Source: Microbacterium sp. Marseille-Q6965
GTDB taxonomy: Bacteria > Actinomycetota > Actinomycetes > Actinomycetales > Microbacteriaceae
Direction: 5' to 3'
NCBI RefSeq assembly: GCF_946151065.1
Contig: NZ_CAMGZA010000002.1
Coordinates: 124,001-188,000 of the forward strand
DNA length: 64,000 nucleotides
A program made the position numbers and the translations under genes. Of the stretch, positions 1-9,562 are shown one piece after another (within the stretch, counting starts at the first letter, position 1; each line of letters starts with the position of its first letter). The notes beneath the pieces were generated by a model. That model had not been told where the DNA came from. It saw only the letters and a program-made list of their open reading frames with translations, and searched no databases.

Positions 1-376
1 CCTCGGCCGCGCCGTCGCCGAGCTCCGCGGTCAGGGCCGCGATCTGCTGTTCGGCCTCGGCGGCCTTCGCGCGCGCCGCGGCGAGCTCCGCGGCTCGCTC
101 CTCCGACTCCACGCGCAGCCGCTCGGCCTCCGCGCGCAGCCGCTCGGCCTCCGCCCGCTGCTCCTCCAGCGCCCGCTGGTGGCCGTCCTCCATCGAGGCC
201 AGACGCGACGACACGCCCTGCAGCTTGGCGTTCAGGTCGGCGAAGGCCGCGTCGACCTCCTCGCGGTCGTAGCCGCGGAAACCGATGGAGAACTCGGCCT
301 GCTCCGCCGATCCCTCCGGGAACAGGTCGTCGAAGTCCTCGCGGTGACCGCCGTCGTCGGTCGTGGACGTGCTCAT
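1..376 (-). CDS. DivIVA-like coiled-coil protein (C-terminus beyond window)
   Basis: The gene starts at the ATG at 376 and runs off the left edge, so only about 125 N-terminal residues are visible. After an acidic head (FDDLFPEG) comes FSIGFRGYDREEVDAAF, which matches the DivIVA-type membrane-binding motif (GYxxxEVDxF). It is followed by a continuous heptad-rich coiled coil full of Glu, Ala and Arg. Two adjacent copies of EAERLRxE come from a short tandem DNA repeat near 118-160. DivIVA/Wag31-like proteins bind curved membrane at poles and septa and organise cell-wall growth. Whether this is the polar-growth protein itself or a smaller paralogue cannot be judged without the C-terminus. It is transcribed away from the aminotransferase and separated from it by about 180 bases with no recognisable gene. 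Confidence 0.75.
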   Translation of the reverse strand, partial: MSTSTTDDGGHREDFDDLFPEGSAEQAEFSIGFRGYDREEVDAAFADLNAKLQGVSSRLASMEDGHQRALEEQRAEAERLRAEAERLRVESEERAAELAAARAKAAEAEQQIAALTAELGDGAAE

Positions 377-560
377 GCTGCGGCGTCTCCCTGCAGTCTG
401 GATGCGCGCAACACCTTGCGACGCGCGTTCGGGGGGATGATGCAGGGGCGCTTCATCGGGCCGGGCCTGCGAGTTCATCGTAGGAGGCCGCGCGGGCGCG
501 TCTCAACGCGCAGGCCCGATCCGGGGCGCGACGTCCGGCCCGGAGCCGGCGATCGGCGCC

Positions 561-1763
561 TCAGCCGCCGAACAGCTGCTGCAGGCGACGCACGCCCTCG
601 AGCAGCTGGTCGTCGGCCAGCGCGTACGACAGGCGGAGGAAGCCGCTGGGCCCGAAGGCCTCGCCCGGAACGACGGCCACCTCGGCCTCGTCGAGGATGA
701 GGTCGGCGAGCTCGAGCGAGGTCTCCACGCGGCGCCCGGCCCATTCCCGTCCCAGGAGGCCCGTGACGTCGGGGTAAGCGTAGAAGGCGCCCTGCGGCGT
801 GGGGGCGGAGATGCCCGGGATCTTCGACAGCTCGTCGATGATGAGTCGCCGGCGGCGGTCGAAGGCGTCGCGCATGCGGCCCACCTCGTCCTGCGGTCCT
901 GTCAGCGCGGCGATCGCCGCCCGCTGAGCGACGTTGTTGACGTTGCTCGTGAGGTGGGACTGCAGATTGGTCGCGATTCGGATCGCGTCGGCGGGGCCCA
1001 CCATCCAGCCCACGCGCCACCCGGTCATGGCGTAGGTCTTGGCCACGCCGTTGACGAGGATCGTCTGCCCGGCCAGCTCGGGCACGGCCTCGACGATCGA
1101 CACCGCGCGGGCGCCGTCATACGTGAGGTTCTGATAGATCTCGTCGCTGATCACCCAGATGCCGTGGGCGAGGGCCCACTCGCCGATCGCCCGGGTCTCC
1201 TCCTCCGTGTACACCGATCCGGTGGGGTTGGAGGGCGAGACGAACACGAGCGCGGTGGTGCGCTCGGTGCGCGCCGCCTCCAGTTGCTCCACGGTGACCT
1301 TGTAGTCCTGCTCGGAGCCGGCGAAGACCTCGACCGGCTTGCCGTCGGCCAGCTGGATCGCCTCGGGATACGTGGTCCAGTACGGGGCGGGCAGCAGCAC
1401 CTCGTCGCCGGGGTTCACGACGGCCTGGAACGCCTGGTAGACCGACTGCTTGCCGCCGTTGGTCACGATGACCTGCGAGGGCGAGACCTCCAGCCCGGAG
1501 TCGCGCAGCGTCTTCTCGGCGATCGCCTCGCGCAGCGCGGGAAGGCCCGCCCCGGCGGTGTAGCGGAAGTTCGCGGGGTCCTTCAGCGCCTCCGCCGCGG
1601 CGTCCACGATGAACGGCGGCGTGGCGAAGTCGGGCTCGCCCGCGGCGTAGGAGATGACGGGGCGGCCCTCCGCCTTGAGTGCCTTGGCCTTCGCATCGAC
1701 CTTCAGGGTCGCGGATTCGGCGATGGCGGAGATCTTGCGGGACAGCGGCGCGCGTTCGGTCAC
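561..1763 (-). CDS. aspC: PLP-dependent aspartate aminotransferase
   Basis: A 400-residue class I aminotransferase, full length for the family. It should transfer the amino group between aspartate and 2-oxoglutarate in the cytoplasm. Visible signatures are AAGEPDF near the N-terminus, the substrate and cofactor loop NPTGSVY, SDEIYQ, and the Schiff-base lysine, Lys242, in [11 protein letters not shown]. The conserved C-terminal arginine region is GFLRLSYA. The sequence resembles the Ib subgroup found in actinobacteria and thermophiles. An aminotransferase upstream of secE-nusG-rplKA is a familiar actinobacterial arrangement and supports the aspC name, although prephenate or other amino-acid substrates cannot be excluded. 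The ATG at 1763 gives the start usual for the family. Confidence 0.88.
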   Translation of the reverse strand: MTERAPLSRKISAIAESATLKVDAKAKALKAEGRPVISYAAGEPDFATPPFIVDAAAEALKDPANFRYTAGAGLPALREAIAEKTLRDSGLEVSPSQVIVTNGGKQSVYQAFQAVVNPGDEVLLPAPYWTTYPEAIQLADGKPVEVFAGSEQDYKVTVEQLEAARTERTTALVFVSPSNPTGSVYTEEETRAIGEWALAHGIWVISDEIYQNLTYDGARAVSIVEAVPELAGQTILVNGVAKTYAMTGWRVGWMVGPADAIRIATNLQSHLTSNVNNVAQRAAIAALTGPQDEVGRMRDAFDRRRRLIIDELSKIPGISAPTPQGAFYAYPDVTGLLGREWAGRRVETSLELADLILDEAEVAVVPGEAFGPSGFLRLSYALADDQLLEGVRRLQQLFGG

Positions 1764-1884
1764 GCGTCAATCGTAGGACCAGGCGCCTCGCTGCCACATG
1801 GGCGCGCCCTCGCGATCCTCAGCGGGCTGATGCACGATGAACGCGGGGCCGCGGAGCGCAGCCGCAGACGGAAGGAGCGAGCAC

Positions 1885-3342
1885 ATGGACGAGAAGGCGC
1901 TGATCGAATCCATCCCGAAGGGGCTGTTCATCGGGGGAGAGTGGGTCGACGCGACCGGCGGTGGCACGCTCCAGGTGCGCGATCCCGCCACGAACGATGT
2001 CGTGGCGCGCATCGCCGACGCGACGGCGGAGGACGCGACCGCTGCGCTCGACGCGGCCGTGGCGGCACAGGAGGAGTGGGCGGCCACGCCGCCGCGGCGG
2101 CGCAGCGAGATCCTGCGCCGTGCGTGGGAGCTGGTGCAGGAGCGCAAGGAGGACCTGGCGCTCGTCATGACCATCGAGATGGGCAAGCCGTTCGCGGAGT
2201 CGCTCGGCGAGGTCGCCTACGGCGGCGAGTTCCTGCGCTGGTTCAGCGAGGAGGCCGTACGCATCACCGGCCGCTACGGGCTCAACCCCGAGGGCACGGG
2301 GCGCATCGTCGTGTCGCAGCGCCCCGTCGGCCCCTGCTTCTTCATCACCCCGTGGAACTTCCCGCTCGCGATGGCCACGCGCAAGATCGCGCCGGCGCTC
2401 GCGGCGGGATGCACGTGCGTCATCAAGCCGGCGCAGCTGACCCCGCTCACGACGATGCTCTTCGTCACGCTTCTCGAGGAGGCGGGCGTGCCCCGGGGCG
2501 TCGTGAACGTCGTCACGTCGTCCTCATCCAGCCGGGTCTCCGAGCCGATCATCTCCGACCCGCGCCTGCGCAAGCTCTCCTTCACCGGCTCGACGGCGGT
2601 GGGAAAGAAGCTGATCGCCCAGGCCGCCGACAACGTGCTGCGCGTCTCGATGGAGCTGGGCGGCAACGCGCCGTTCGTGGTCTTCGAGGATGCCGACCTC
2701 GACCGGGCGGTGGACGGCGCCCTGACAGCGAAGTTCCGCAACATCGGCCAGGCCTGCACGGCGGCCAACCGGATCATCGTGCACGAGGACATCGCGGAGG
2801 CGTTCACCGACCGGGTGGCCGAGAAGGTCGCGCAGATGCGGATCGGCCGCGGCACGGAGGAGGGGGTGCAGATCGGCCCGCTCATCGACGAGGACGCCGT
2901 GGCGAAGGCCGACGAGCTCGTGCGGGACGCCGTGGACCGTGGGGCGACGCTGGTCCGCGGCGGCCGGCGCATGGAGGGCTCCGGCACCTTCTACGAACCG
3001 ACCGTGCTGTCGGGGCTTGCCCGCGACGCGCGCATCATGTCCGAGGAGATCTTCGGGCCGGTCTTCGCGGTCGCGACCTTCGCGACCGAGGACGAGGCCG
3101 TGGCGCTGGCGAACGACACCGAGTACGGCCTGGTGTCGTACGTGTACACGCAGGATCTCGCGCGCGGGCACCGCATGATCGATCGCCTCGAGACGGGCAT
3201 GATGGGCCTGAACGTCGGCGTCATCTCGAACGCGGCAGCGCCGTTCGGCGGTGTCAAGCAGTCGGGCATGGGCCGTGAGGGCGGGTTCGAGGGGATCCAC
3301 GAATTCCTCTCGCCCAAGTACACGCTGCTGCCCGCCGACTGA
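1885..3342 (+). CDS. gabD: NAD(P)-dependent succinate-semialdehyde dehydrogenase
   Basis: A 485-residue aldehyde dehydrogenase superfamily enzyme predicted to oxidise succinic semialdehyde to succinate, the last step of GABA degradation. It carries the full catalytic set: PWNFPLAM for the oxyanion region, SFTGSTAVGKKL for cofactor binding, general base Glu257 in MELGGNAPF and nucleophile Cys291 in NIGQACTAANR. The start chosen is the ATG at 1885, preceded by GAAGGAG at 1871. An in-frame ATG at 1837 would add 16 residues without homology. It is divergent from aspC. The family assignment is firm; exact aldehyde specificity is inferred from overall resemblance to GabD. Confidence 0.85.
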   Translation: MDEKALIESIPKGLFIGGEWVDATGGGTLQVRDPATNDVVARIADATAEDATAALDAAVAAQEEWAATPPRRRSEILRRAWELVQERKEDLALVMTIEMGKPFAESLGEVAYGGEFLRWFSEEAVRITGRYGLNPEGTGRIVVSQRPVGPCFFITPWNFPLAMATRKIAPALAAGCTCVIKPAQLTPLTTMLFVTLLEEAGVPRGVVNVVTSSSSSRVSEPIISDPRLRKLSFTGSTAVGKKLIAQAADNVLRVSMELGGNAPFVVFEDADLDRAVDGALTAKFRNIGQACTAANRIIVHEDIAEAFTDRVAEKVAQMRIGRGTEEGVQIGPLIDEDAVAKADELVRDAVDRGATLVRGGRRMEGSGTFYEPTVLSGLARDARIMSEEIFGPVFAVATFATEDEAVALANDTEYGLVSYVYTQDLARGHRMIDRLETGMMGLNVGVISNAAAPFGGVKQSGMGREGGFEGIHEFLSPKYTLLPAD

Positions 3343-3524
3343 GGCCGCGCGGGCGCGAGACCCCGACACCGGCGGCGCCGCCGCCGGCCGGCGCGACGCG
3401 CCCGGCGGACGCCGCCGGATTCGTGGGGTCCAGAACGATGCCGTACACTGGTCGCAGCAGTTGTCTGCATTCTTTCGGCATGCCCGAAGGGGTCTGGACG
3501 ACACCCGAGGATCCCGGATCCTCT

Positions 3525-3597
<73 letters not shown>

Positions 3598-3632
3598 CGC
3601 GTCAGCGTCAGCTGGCTCACGAAAGGTAGCGA

Positions 3633-3890
3633 ATGGCCAAGGATGTTTCGGGCGACATCGTCGCGGCGAACGGCGCGACCGAGAAGAAGCCCGGCTTCTT
3701 CGGGCGGATCCTGATCTTCTTCCGCCAGGTCATCGCCGAGCTCCGCAAGGTCGTCACGCCGACCCGATCCGAACTGCTGAAGTTCACGGCCGTCGTGCTC
3801 GGATTCGTCGTGGTCATGATGGGTCTCGTGTACGGGCTCGACATCGTGTTCTCGTGGGTCGCGACCGTCGTGTTCGGCGTGCCGAGCTGA
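3633..3890 (+). CDS. secE: preprotein translocase subunit SecE
   Basis: An 85-residue single-span SecE, the short form typical of Gram-positive bacteria. The cytoplasmic amphipathic helix [20 protein letters not shown] is followed by [11 protein letters not shown] and one transmembrane helix (about residues 55-77). It clamps SecY in the SecYEG channel. GAAAGG lies just upstream of the ATG. nusG follows after 29 bases, the near-universal secE-nusG pair. Confidence 0.95.
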   Translation: MAKDVSGDIVAANGATEKKPGFFGRILIFFRQVIAELRKVVTPTRSELLKFTAVVLGFVVVMMGLVYGLDIVFSWVATVVFGVPS

Positions 3891-3919
3891 TCCGACGCAC
3901 GAACGGAAGAGAAGAGCAC

Positions 3920-4888
3920 GTGTCTGAGAAACACTTCGACGACGTCGACCTCGCGACCGCCGCAGAGCAGTCGAGCGAGGACGACGAGGCGCAGGACGGC
4001 AACGTCCTCGCGGCGGACCAGCTCGCCAGCGAGGCGGCCGAGCGCGGCGCCATGCACATCGACGGCGACGAGGACGACACGGACGACGACATCGACATCG
4101 ACGACCCGGAGGCGGACGCGATCGTGAATGACGCACTGAACATCGACGAGACGGCCGAGGCGGAGGCCGCCGCGGAGGTGCTGTCCGACGACGCCGCCGA
4201 GAACGGCGAGCTGACCGACACCGCGACCGACGCGAACGAGCAGGGCGGCGCGGACAGCGACGACCCGTACGCCGACTTCCGCGCCGAGCTGCGCTCGCTG
4301 CCCGGCAAGTGGTACGTCATCCACTCCTACGCGGGCTTCGAGCGCAAGGTGAAGGCCAACATCGAGCAGCGCAAGTCGACGCTCGAGGTCGAGGACGACA
4401 TCTACCAGGTCGAGGTCCCCATGGAGGACGTCGTCGAGATCAAGAACGGCCAGCGCAAGATGGTCACGCGCGTGCGCATCCCGGGCTACGTGCTCGTGCG
4501 CATGGAGCTCAACGAGGACACCTGGTCGGTCGTGCGGCACACCCCCGGTGTCACCGGCTTCGTGGGCAACGCGCACAACCCGACCCCGCTGCGCTTCGAA
4601 GAGGCGTTCAACATGCTCAAGCCGCTCGCCGAGATCAAGGAGGCCGAGAAGGCCGCCGCGGCCGGCAAGTCGGCCGCGAAGACCGGTGCGGCACCGCGCG
4701 TCATCCCCGCCGAGGTCGACTTCGAGGTGGGCGAGACCATCACGATCAAGGAGGGCTCGTTCGCGGGTCTGCCCGGCACGATCAGCGAGATCAACGCCGC
4801 GAGCGGCAAGCTCACCGTGCTCGTCTCGCTCTTCGAGCGCGAGACGCCCGTGGAGCTGTCGTTCGACCAGGTCAGCAAGATGCTCTGA
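3920..4888 (+). CDS. nusG: transcription termination/antitermination factor NusG
   Basis: 322 residues from the GTG at 3920 (VSEKHFDD). Residues 1 to about 125 are a very acidic, low-complexity extension rich in Asp, Glu and Ala, known in actinobacterial NusG proteins. The NGN domain begins at [16 protein letters not shown] and includes the RNA-polymerase-contacting region and PGYVLV. A linker rich in Ala and Lys leads to the KOW domain ([19 protein letters not shown] to the end). NusG binds RNA polymerase and couples it to Rho or the ribosome. A strong hairpin follows at 4908-4940, so secE-nusG likely ends there and rplKA begins a new unit. Confidence 0.95.
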   Translation: MSEKHFDDVDLATAAEQSSEDDEAQDGNVLAADQLASEAAERGAMHIDGDEDDTDDDIDIDDPEADAIVNDALNIDETAEAEAAAEVLSDDAAENGELTDTATDANEQGGADSDDPYADFRAELRSLPGKWYVIHSYAGFERKVKANIEQRKSTLEVEDDIYQVEVPMEDVVEIKNGQRKMVTRVRIPGYVLVRMELNEDTWSVVRHTPGVTGFVGNAHNPTPLRFEEAFNMLKPLAEIKEAEKAAAAGKSAAKTGAAPRVIPAEVDFEVGETITIKEGSFAGLPGTISEINAASGKLTVLVSLFERETPVELSFDQVSKML

Positions 4889-4907
4889 CGATCCCCACGG
4901 ATCGCTT

Positions 4908-4940
4908 CCGAGAGCCGCTCCCGTCGGGGGCGGCTCTCGG
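4908..4940 (+). terminator. hairpin terminator after nusG
   Basis: A 15-bp stem with a 3-base loop: left arm 4908-4922, right arm 4926-4940, with one G-T wobble. There is no clear T-run, so it may slow polymerase or act with Rho rather than be a textbook intrinsic terminator. It lies 20 bases after the nusG stop. Confidence 0.7.
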
Positions 4941-5064
4941 GCGTCTCTGGTAGGATCATCTGGTTTGCGCCTTGTCCGCGCGAACACCACCACCGCGCTC
5001 GGGATGGCTCTCGCGTGCGGGAGAGCGGATGCATCCGGCATCCACTCGACGAAAGGAATGTGCA

Positions 5065-5496
5065 ATGGCACCGAAGAAGAAGGTCTCGGGGCTCATCAAG
5101 CTCCAGATCCAGGCCGGGGCTGCCAACCCGGCCCCGCCGATCGGCCCGGCCCTGGGTCAGCACGGCGTGAACATCATGGAGTTCTGCAAGGCGTACAACG
5201 CGGCGACCGAGTCGCAGCGCGGCAACGTCATCCCCGTGGAGATCACCGTCTACGAGGACCGCAGCTTCACGTTCGTCCTGAAGACGCCGCCGGCCGCTGA
5301 GCTGATCAAGAAGGCCGCGGGCATCAAGAGCGGTTCGGCCACGCCCCACACGGTGAAGGTCGCCAAGCTCACGAAGGCCCAGGTCGAGGAGATCGCCAAG
5401 ACCAAGCAGCCCGACCTGAACGCGAACGACCTCGAGGCTGCCTCGAAGATCATCGCCGGCACCGCCCGTTCCATGGGCATCACGGTCGAGGACTGA
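5065..5496 (+). CDS. rplK: 50S ribosomal protein L11
   Basis: 143 residues, the standard L11 length, from the ATG at 5065 with GAAAGGA upstream. The N-terminal domain has the proline-rich [22 protein letters not shown] segment that binds thiostrepton and stringent-response factors. The C-terminal RNA-binding domain follows (KIKxA-like region through GTARSMGI). L11 forms the GTPase-associated centre on 23S rRNA with L10/L7-L12. rplA follows after 14 bases. Confidence 0.97.
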   Translation: MAPKKKVSGLIKLQIQAGAANPAPPIGPALGQHGVNIMEFCKAYNAATESQRGNVIPVEITVYEDRSFTFVLKTPPAAELIKKAAGIKSGSATPHTVKVAKLTKAQVEEIAKTKQPDLNANDLEAASKIIAGTARSMGITVED

Positions 5497-5510
5497 GGGG
5501 GATCACGAAC

Positions 5511-6203
5511 ATGGCTACCAAGTCCAAGGCTTACATCGCCGCCGCCGAGAAGATCGAGCACGGCAAGTACTACACGCCGGCCGAGGCCGTCGCGCTCGCG
5601 AAGGAGACCGGCTCGAAGAAGTTCGACGCGACCATCGAGGTCGCGCTGAAGCTCTCGGTCGACCCCCGCAAGGCCGACCAGATGGTGCGCGGCACCGTCA
5701 TGCTGCCGCACGGCACGGGTAAGACCGCCCGCGTCATCGTGTTCGCCAACGGCCCCGCGGCCGAGGCTGCGATCGCGGCGGGCGCCGACGAGGTCGGCGG
5801 CGCCGAGCTCATCGAGCGGGTCGCCGGCGGCTGGACCGACTTCGACGCCGCGGTCGCGGTGCCGGAGCTCATGGGTCAGGTCGGTCGTCTGGGTAAGGTG
5901 CTGGGCCCGCGCGGTCTCATGCCGAACCCCAAGACGGGCACCGTCACTCCGAACCCGGCCAAGGCCGTCGAGGAGATCAAGGGCGGAAAGATCGAGTTCC
6001 GCGTCGACAAGCACGCGAACATCCACTTCATCGTCGGCAAGGCGTCGTTCGCGCCGGAGCAGCTCGAGGCCAACATCTCGGCCGCTCTGGAGGAGATCGT
6101 CCGCCTGAAGCCGTCGAGCGCCAAGGGTCAGTACATCCAGAAGGGCTCGGTGTCGACCACGTTCGGCCCCGGCATCCCGCTGGACGTCAAGGCGATCGCG
6201 TAA
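5511..6203 (+). CDS. rplA: 50S ribosomal protein L1
   Basis: 230 residues, full length. Conserved segments include the TIEVALKL start of domain I, the domain II region, the [16 protein letters not shown] signature and the C-terminal [11 protein letters not shown]1 forms the mobile stalk at the ribosomal E site and in many bacteria also represses its own rplKA mRNA. A strong terminator follows at once, so the operon here is only rplK-rplA. Confidence 0.97.
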   Translation: MATKSKAYIAAAEKIEHGKYYTPAEAVALAKETGSKKFDATIEVALKLSVDPRKADQMVRGTVMLPHGTGKTARVIVFANGPAAEAAIAAGADEVGGAELIERVAGGWTDFDAAVAVPELMGQVGRLGKVLGPRGLMPNPKTGTVTPNPAKAVEEIKGGKIEFRVDKHANIHFIVGKASFAPEQLEANISAALEEIVRLKPSSAKGQYIQKGSVSTTFGPGIPLDVKAIA

Positions 6204-6216
6204 CGCAGTCCCCAGG

Positions 6217-6248
6217 AACGGGCCCCGTCTTCGGACGGGGCCCGTTTT
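6217..6248 (+). terminator. rho-independent terminator of rplKA
   Basis: A perfect 13-bp stem (left arm 6217-6229, right arm 6234-6246) closed by a TTCG tetraloop and running into TTTT at 6245-6248. This is the cleanest intrinsic terminator in the window and lies 14 bases after the rplA stop. Confidence 0.93.
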
Positions 6249-6294
6249 GCGTGGGGCCCCTCCTGCCGAAACCCATCGCCCGCGCGAAGGGGGA

Positions 6295-6954
6295 TCAGCC
6301 GATGGCGAGGCGGATCGCGAGGCCGAGCATGACGACGGCGATGATCGTGTCGAGGATGCGCCACGCCCGCGGGGTGCGCAGATAGCGCCCGAGCAGCGTG
6401 GCGGCGACGGCGAGGGTTGCGAACCAGATGGTCGACCCGGTGATGGCGCCGGCCGTGAAGACCCAGCGGGCCTCGCCGAAGGTGTTCGCGATCGAGCCGA
6501 GCATGGCCGTGTCCAGCCAGAGGTGAGGATTGAGCCACGTCATGGCGGCGCAGGTGAGCAGGGCCGCCGCGAGCGTTCCCCGGCGCTGCCGCGTGAGCAC
6601 CGCCGCGCCGCCGGGCCCGGCGGGAGCCGGCGGCTCCGCGGCGTCGGGCGCTGCCTCGAGCACCTCGCCGCTCGGGCGCCACGCGCGCCGCGCTGCGAGG
6701 GCGCCGTAGCAGGCGAGGAACACCACGCCCGCCCACCTGGCCGCCTCGAGCACCCAGGGTGCGTGGGAGGCCACGTACCCGACGGCGCCCGTGGCCGCGC
6801 CGATGAAGATCAGGTCGCTGACGATGCAGAACAGGGTGAGCGCCACGATGTGCTCGCGCTTGGCGGCCTGCCGCAGCAGGAAGGCGTTCTGGGCGCCGAT
6901 GGCCACGATGAGCGAGAGTCCGATGCCGAGACCGGAGAAGAACGCGGGGAGCAC
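6295..6954 (-). CDS. LysE/ArgO-family basic amino-acid exporter
   Basis: A 219-residue membrane protein with about six hydrophobic helices. It has the family signature at its start (GLSLIVAIGAQNAFLLRQ) and the second-half motif WLNPHLWLD, equivalent to the conserved N-P-H-x-Y/W. The central loop (about residues 95-125) is Pro/Ala/Gly-rich. Family members export lysine or arginine when intracellular basic amino acids or peptides accumulate. It is divergent from an ArgP/LysG-type regulator, the classic lysE-lysG arrangement, so inducer-dependent activation is expected. Which of lysine or arginine is exported cannot be decided. Confidence 0.85.
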   Translation of the reverse strand: MLPAFFSGLGIGLSLIVAIGAQNAFLLRQAAKREHIVALTLFCIVSDLIFIGAATGAVGYVASHAPWVLEAARWAGVVFLACYGALAARRAWRPSGEVLEAAPDAAEPPAPAGPGGAAVLTRQRRGTLAAALLTCAAMTWLNPHLWLDTAMLGSIANTFGEARWVFTAGAITGSTIWFATLAVAATLLGRYLRTPRAWRILDTIIAVVMLGLAIRLAIG

Positions 6955-6999
6955 GCTCCCACGTTAGGTCGCGGTCGTCACGAAGACCAGTTCACGATC

Positions 7000-7014
7000 C
7001 TTCACCAGATGAAG
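7000..7014. promoter_or_regulatory. candidate LysG-type operator in the lysE/lysG spacer
   Basis: CTTCA-N5-TGAAG is a short inverted repeat that also fits the T-N11-A pattern of LysR-type regulators. It lies 46 bases upstream of the exporter start and 25 upstream of the regulator start, where an activator of a divergent pair would bind. The arms are short, so this is a plausible site only. Confidence 0.4.
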
Positions 7015-7038
7015 CTGCACTTTATGTACGCTCGGCCC

Positions 7039-7908
7039 ATGCGGATCGCCCCGGAACTCGCCGAGACCGTCGCCGCGGTCGTCGATGCGGGCAGCCTCGA
7101 GTACGCGGCCATCGACCTCGGCATCTCGCCCTCGGCGGTCAGCCAGCGACTGCGTGCCCTCGAATCCGAGCTCGGCCGCGTGCTCGTCGTGCGCTCGCGC
7201 CCCGTGCGGGCCACGGCCGCGGGCGAGGCCGTCGTGCGACTCGCGCGGCAGTACGCCATCCTGCAGCACGACGCCGCTCGGGAACTCGGCCTGGAGGGGG
7301 CGCGCGTGCGACTGCCCCTGGCCGTCAACGCCGACTCGCTCGCCACGTGGATCCTGGAGCCGCTCGCGCGCTTCGCCGCCGATCATCCCGTCGACGTCGA
7401 GCTGCTGCGGGACGACCAGGACGCGACGGCGGGCATGCTCGCCTCCGGCACGGCGATCGGCGCCGTCACCTCGCAGGACGAGCCCGTGGCGGGGTGCACC
7501 GTGGTGCCGCTGGGCGTGATGCGCTACTTCGCATGCGCCACGCCGGCCTACGTGTCGCGGTGGCTGCCCGACGGCGCCACCGCCGCAGCGCTGGCGGAGG
7601 CGCCGGTGCTGGAGTTCGACCGACGCGACGAGCTGCAGGGGCGCTGGCTCGCCGCGAGGGGAGTGGACCACACCCGCACCCCGCGGCATTACATCCCCGG
7701 CTCGCAGGATTTCGTCAGCGCCGTGGCTGCCGGCATGGGGTGGGGTCTCGTGCCCGAGCAGATGGCGCGCCCGGGCCTGGTGCGCATCCGGAAGGAGGCG
7801 GCCGTCGTGCCCCTGTACTGGCAACGCCGCCATCTGCGCTCGCCCCTGCTCGAACAGCTCGACGCGGTGCTCGTGGCGGCCGCGGGGGACGCGCTGACCG
7901 CGGCCTAG
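7039..7908 (+). CDS. LysR-family regulator, ArgP/LysG type
   Basis: 289 residues from the ATG at 7039. ATGs at 7009 and 7024 are in frame, but this one places the helix-turn-helix where the family has it. The N-terminal winged HTH reads SLEYAAIDLGISPSAVSQRLRALESELGRVLVVR, followed by a substrate-binding effector domain. ArgP/LysG proteins sense lysine, arginine or histidine and activate the exporter gene. It is divergent from the LysE gene. Its stop codon overlaps the convergent dehydrogenase gene by 4 bases (7905-7908). Confidence 0.85.
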   Translation: MRIAPELAETVAAVVDAGSLEYAAIDLGISPSAVSQRLRALESELGRVLVVRSRPVRATAAGEAVVRLARQYAILQHDAARELGLEGARVRLPLAVNADSLATWILEPLARFAADHPVDVELLRDDQDATAGMLASGTAIGAVTSQDEPVAGCTVVPLGVMRYFACATPAYVSRWLPDGATAAALAEAPVLEFDRRDELQGRWLAARGVDHTRTPRHYIPGSQDFVSAVAAGMGWGLVPEQMARPGLVRIRKEAAVVPLYWQRRHLRSPLLEQLDAVLVAAAGDALTAA

Positions 7909-8933
7909 CCCTGGGCGACCTGCAGCACGAGCTTGCCCCGGGTGCGGCCCTCCTCGAGGCGGCGGTGGGCCGCCGCGATGTCCTCGAGCGGGAAGATCTC
8001 CTCCACGTACGCCTGCACGGACCCCGACTCGAGCAGCCGGGCGATGGTGCCCAGCGCCACGCCGTCGGGCACGACCTTGAACGACGTCGCCCGGACGCCC
8101 GCCGACGCGGCCTCCTCGGCGAACCCTGGCCACGAGCCGGTGGGCACCGAGACGAGCAGGCCGCCCCGACGCAGTACCGCCAGGGAACGCGAGCCGGTGC
8201 GCGCCGAGACATTGCCCACGAGGTCGATCACGACGTCGACCGCGCCCACGACCTCCTCGAACCGGGTGCTGGTGTAGTCGACGACGACGGCCGCGCCCAG
8301 CTCGCGCAGCCATGAGGCGTTGCGCCCCGACGCCGTCGCCGTCACGTGCGCGCCGAAGTAGGAGGCGAACTGGACGGCGAAGTGCCCCACCCCGCCCGCG
8401 GCGGCGTGGATGAGGATCCGCTGGCCCTCGTGGGCGTGCGCGACCTCGACGATCAGCTGCCAGGCCGTCAGCGCCGCCAGCGGCACGCCCGCCGCCTCGG
8501 CGTGCGACAGCGAGGCCGGCTTGTGCGCCACGGCGGTCGACGGCGCGACGACGTACTCGGCGTGGCTGCCACCCGTGCGAGGTGCCGCGGCCATGCCGAA
8601 GACCGGGGTGCCGGGCGCGAGCGGATGCGCCTCGTACGGCGAGCGCACGACCACGCCCGAGAAGTCGAAGCCCGGGACCGCGGGCCATGAGGCGATGCCG
8701 CCGGAGACGCCCCTTCCGGCGCGGGTCTTCGCGTCGATGGGGTTCAGCCCCGCCGCGATCACGCGCACGAGCACCTCGTTCATGACGGGAACCGGCGTGG
8801 GGACGCGATCCAGCCGCAGCACCTCGGCTTCTCCCGGTGCGTCGAAGACGACGGCTCGCATCGTGTCGGGCGTCTCGGGCACGGGCTCGCTGGCAAGCGC
8901 CGTGCTGCCCGAACGCAACGGCCGGAATCTCAT
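7905..8933 (-). CDS. NADPH:quinone reductase-like medium-chain dehydrogenase
   Basis: 342 residues from the ATG at 8933, chosen because GGAGGGGGTG lies just upstream; an internal ATG at 8861 has no ribosome site. It is a medium-chain dehydrogenase/reductase of the zinc-less quinone-oxidoreductase group. The N-terminal GroES-like fold has NPIDAKTRAG, and the Rossmann fold has IHAAAGGVGHFAVQFA for NADPH. The cysteine cluster of zinc alcohol dehydrogenases is absent. Such enzymes reduce quinones or enones by hydride transfer. The substrate is unknown. Convergent with the LysG-type gene; 3' of the marR-like gene on the same strand but with its own spacing. Confidence 0.8.
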   Translation of the reverse strand: MRFRPLRSGSTALASEPVPETPDTMRAVVFDAPGEAEVLRLDRVPTPVPVMNEVLVRVIAAGLNPIDAKTRAGRGVSGGIASWPAVPGFDFSGVVVRSPYEAHPLAPGTPVFGMAAAPRTGGSHAEYVVAPSTAVAHKPASLSHAEAAGVPLAALTAWQLIVEVAHAHEGQRILIHAAAGGVGHFAVQFASYFGAHVTATASGRNASWLRELGAAVVVDYTSTRFEEVVGAVDVVIDLVGNVSARTGSRSLAVLRRGGLLVSVPTGSWPGFAEEAASAGVRATSFKVVPDGVALGTIARLLESGSVQAYVEEIFPLEDIAAAHRRLEEGRTRGKLVLQVAQG

Positions 8934-9009
8934 GGGTGGCACCCCCTCCTGCGCGTTCGGCGCGTCCTCGCGCCGATGCGCCCAGTCAACCGGATCCGTG
9001 AGTCGCCGG

Positions 9010-9027
9010 TGTTTCCGAGAGGAAACA
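9010..9027 (-). terminator. short hairpin after the MFS-marR operon
   Basis: TGTTTCC-N4-GGAAACA forms a perfect 7-bp stem between the marR-like stop (9059) and the dehydrogenase start (8933). It could end the MFS-marR transcript or be an operator for the dehydrogenase. There is no T-run, so neither role is certain. Confidence 0.4.
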
Positions 9028-9058
9028 GCCTCCGCGCGAGGGCGCCTCCGGCGCTCGG

Positions 9059-9562
9059 TCACTCGTCGGCGGGCCCGCCGGGGGCGCCCTGCACGAGGGT
9101 GTGCAGGAGATCGGCCAGCCGCTCCACGTCGGCGACGGGCCATCGGCGCAGCTCGCGCAACAGGCCGTACTCCCGGGGCCCGCGCACCTCCTCGAGACGC
9201 GCCTTGGCAGCGGGCGTGGCCTCGAGGAGCTGGGCGCGCCGGTCGTGCGGGTCGGGGGAGCGGACGACCAGCTCGCGTTCCTCGAGGATGGCGATGAGCC
9301 GGCTGAGCTGGCTCTTGTCGACCATCATCCGTTCCGTCAGCTCGGAGGCCTTCACGGGGCCATGGCGGACGATGGTGGTGAACACCTTGTACGCCCCGGG
9401 GAGGAGCCCGGGGGAGAGCAGCTCGGCATTGCGCATCACGATGCGCTGGAAGCGCTGCGCGATCTCCGAGAACTCCCCCTCGACGCGGCGGATCGCGGCA
9501 TCGCGCGCGTCGTCATCCCCACCCGCCGTGGGCGCTTCGTCCGCGTCCCGCGCCTCGCTCAT
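9059..9562 (-). CDS. MarR-family transcriptional regulator
   Basis: 167 residues. A variable acidic N-terminus precedes a winged HTH: LLPGAYKVFTTIVRHGPVKASELTERMMVDKSQLSRLIAILEERELVVRSPDPHDRRAQLLEATPAA. The DRRAxLLxxT wing is the classic MarR element. The C-terminal helices give dimerisation. It overlaps the MFS gene by 4 bases (ATGA at 9559-9562), so the two are translationally coupled. It most likely represses this operon through the palindrome at 11372-11397 and is relieved by a drug-like ligand. Confidence 0.88.
   Translation of the reverse strand: MSEARDADEAPTAGGDDDARDAAIRRVEGEFSEIAQRFQRIVMRNAELLSPGLLPGAYKVFTTIVRHGPVKASELTERMMVDKSQLSRLIAILEERELVVRSPDPHDRRAQLLEATPAAKARLEEVRGPREYGLLRELRRWPVADVERLADLLHTLVQGAPGGPADE

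Noticed and set aside
6955..7038. Lysine riboswitch in front of the exporter
   Set aside because: The spacer is only 84 bases and lacks the conserved lysine-aptamer blocks; a protein operator fits better.
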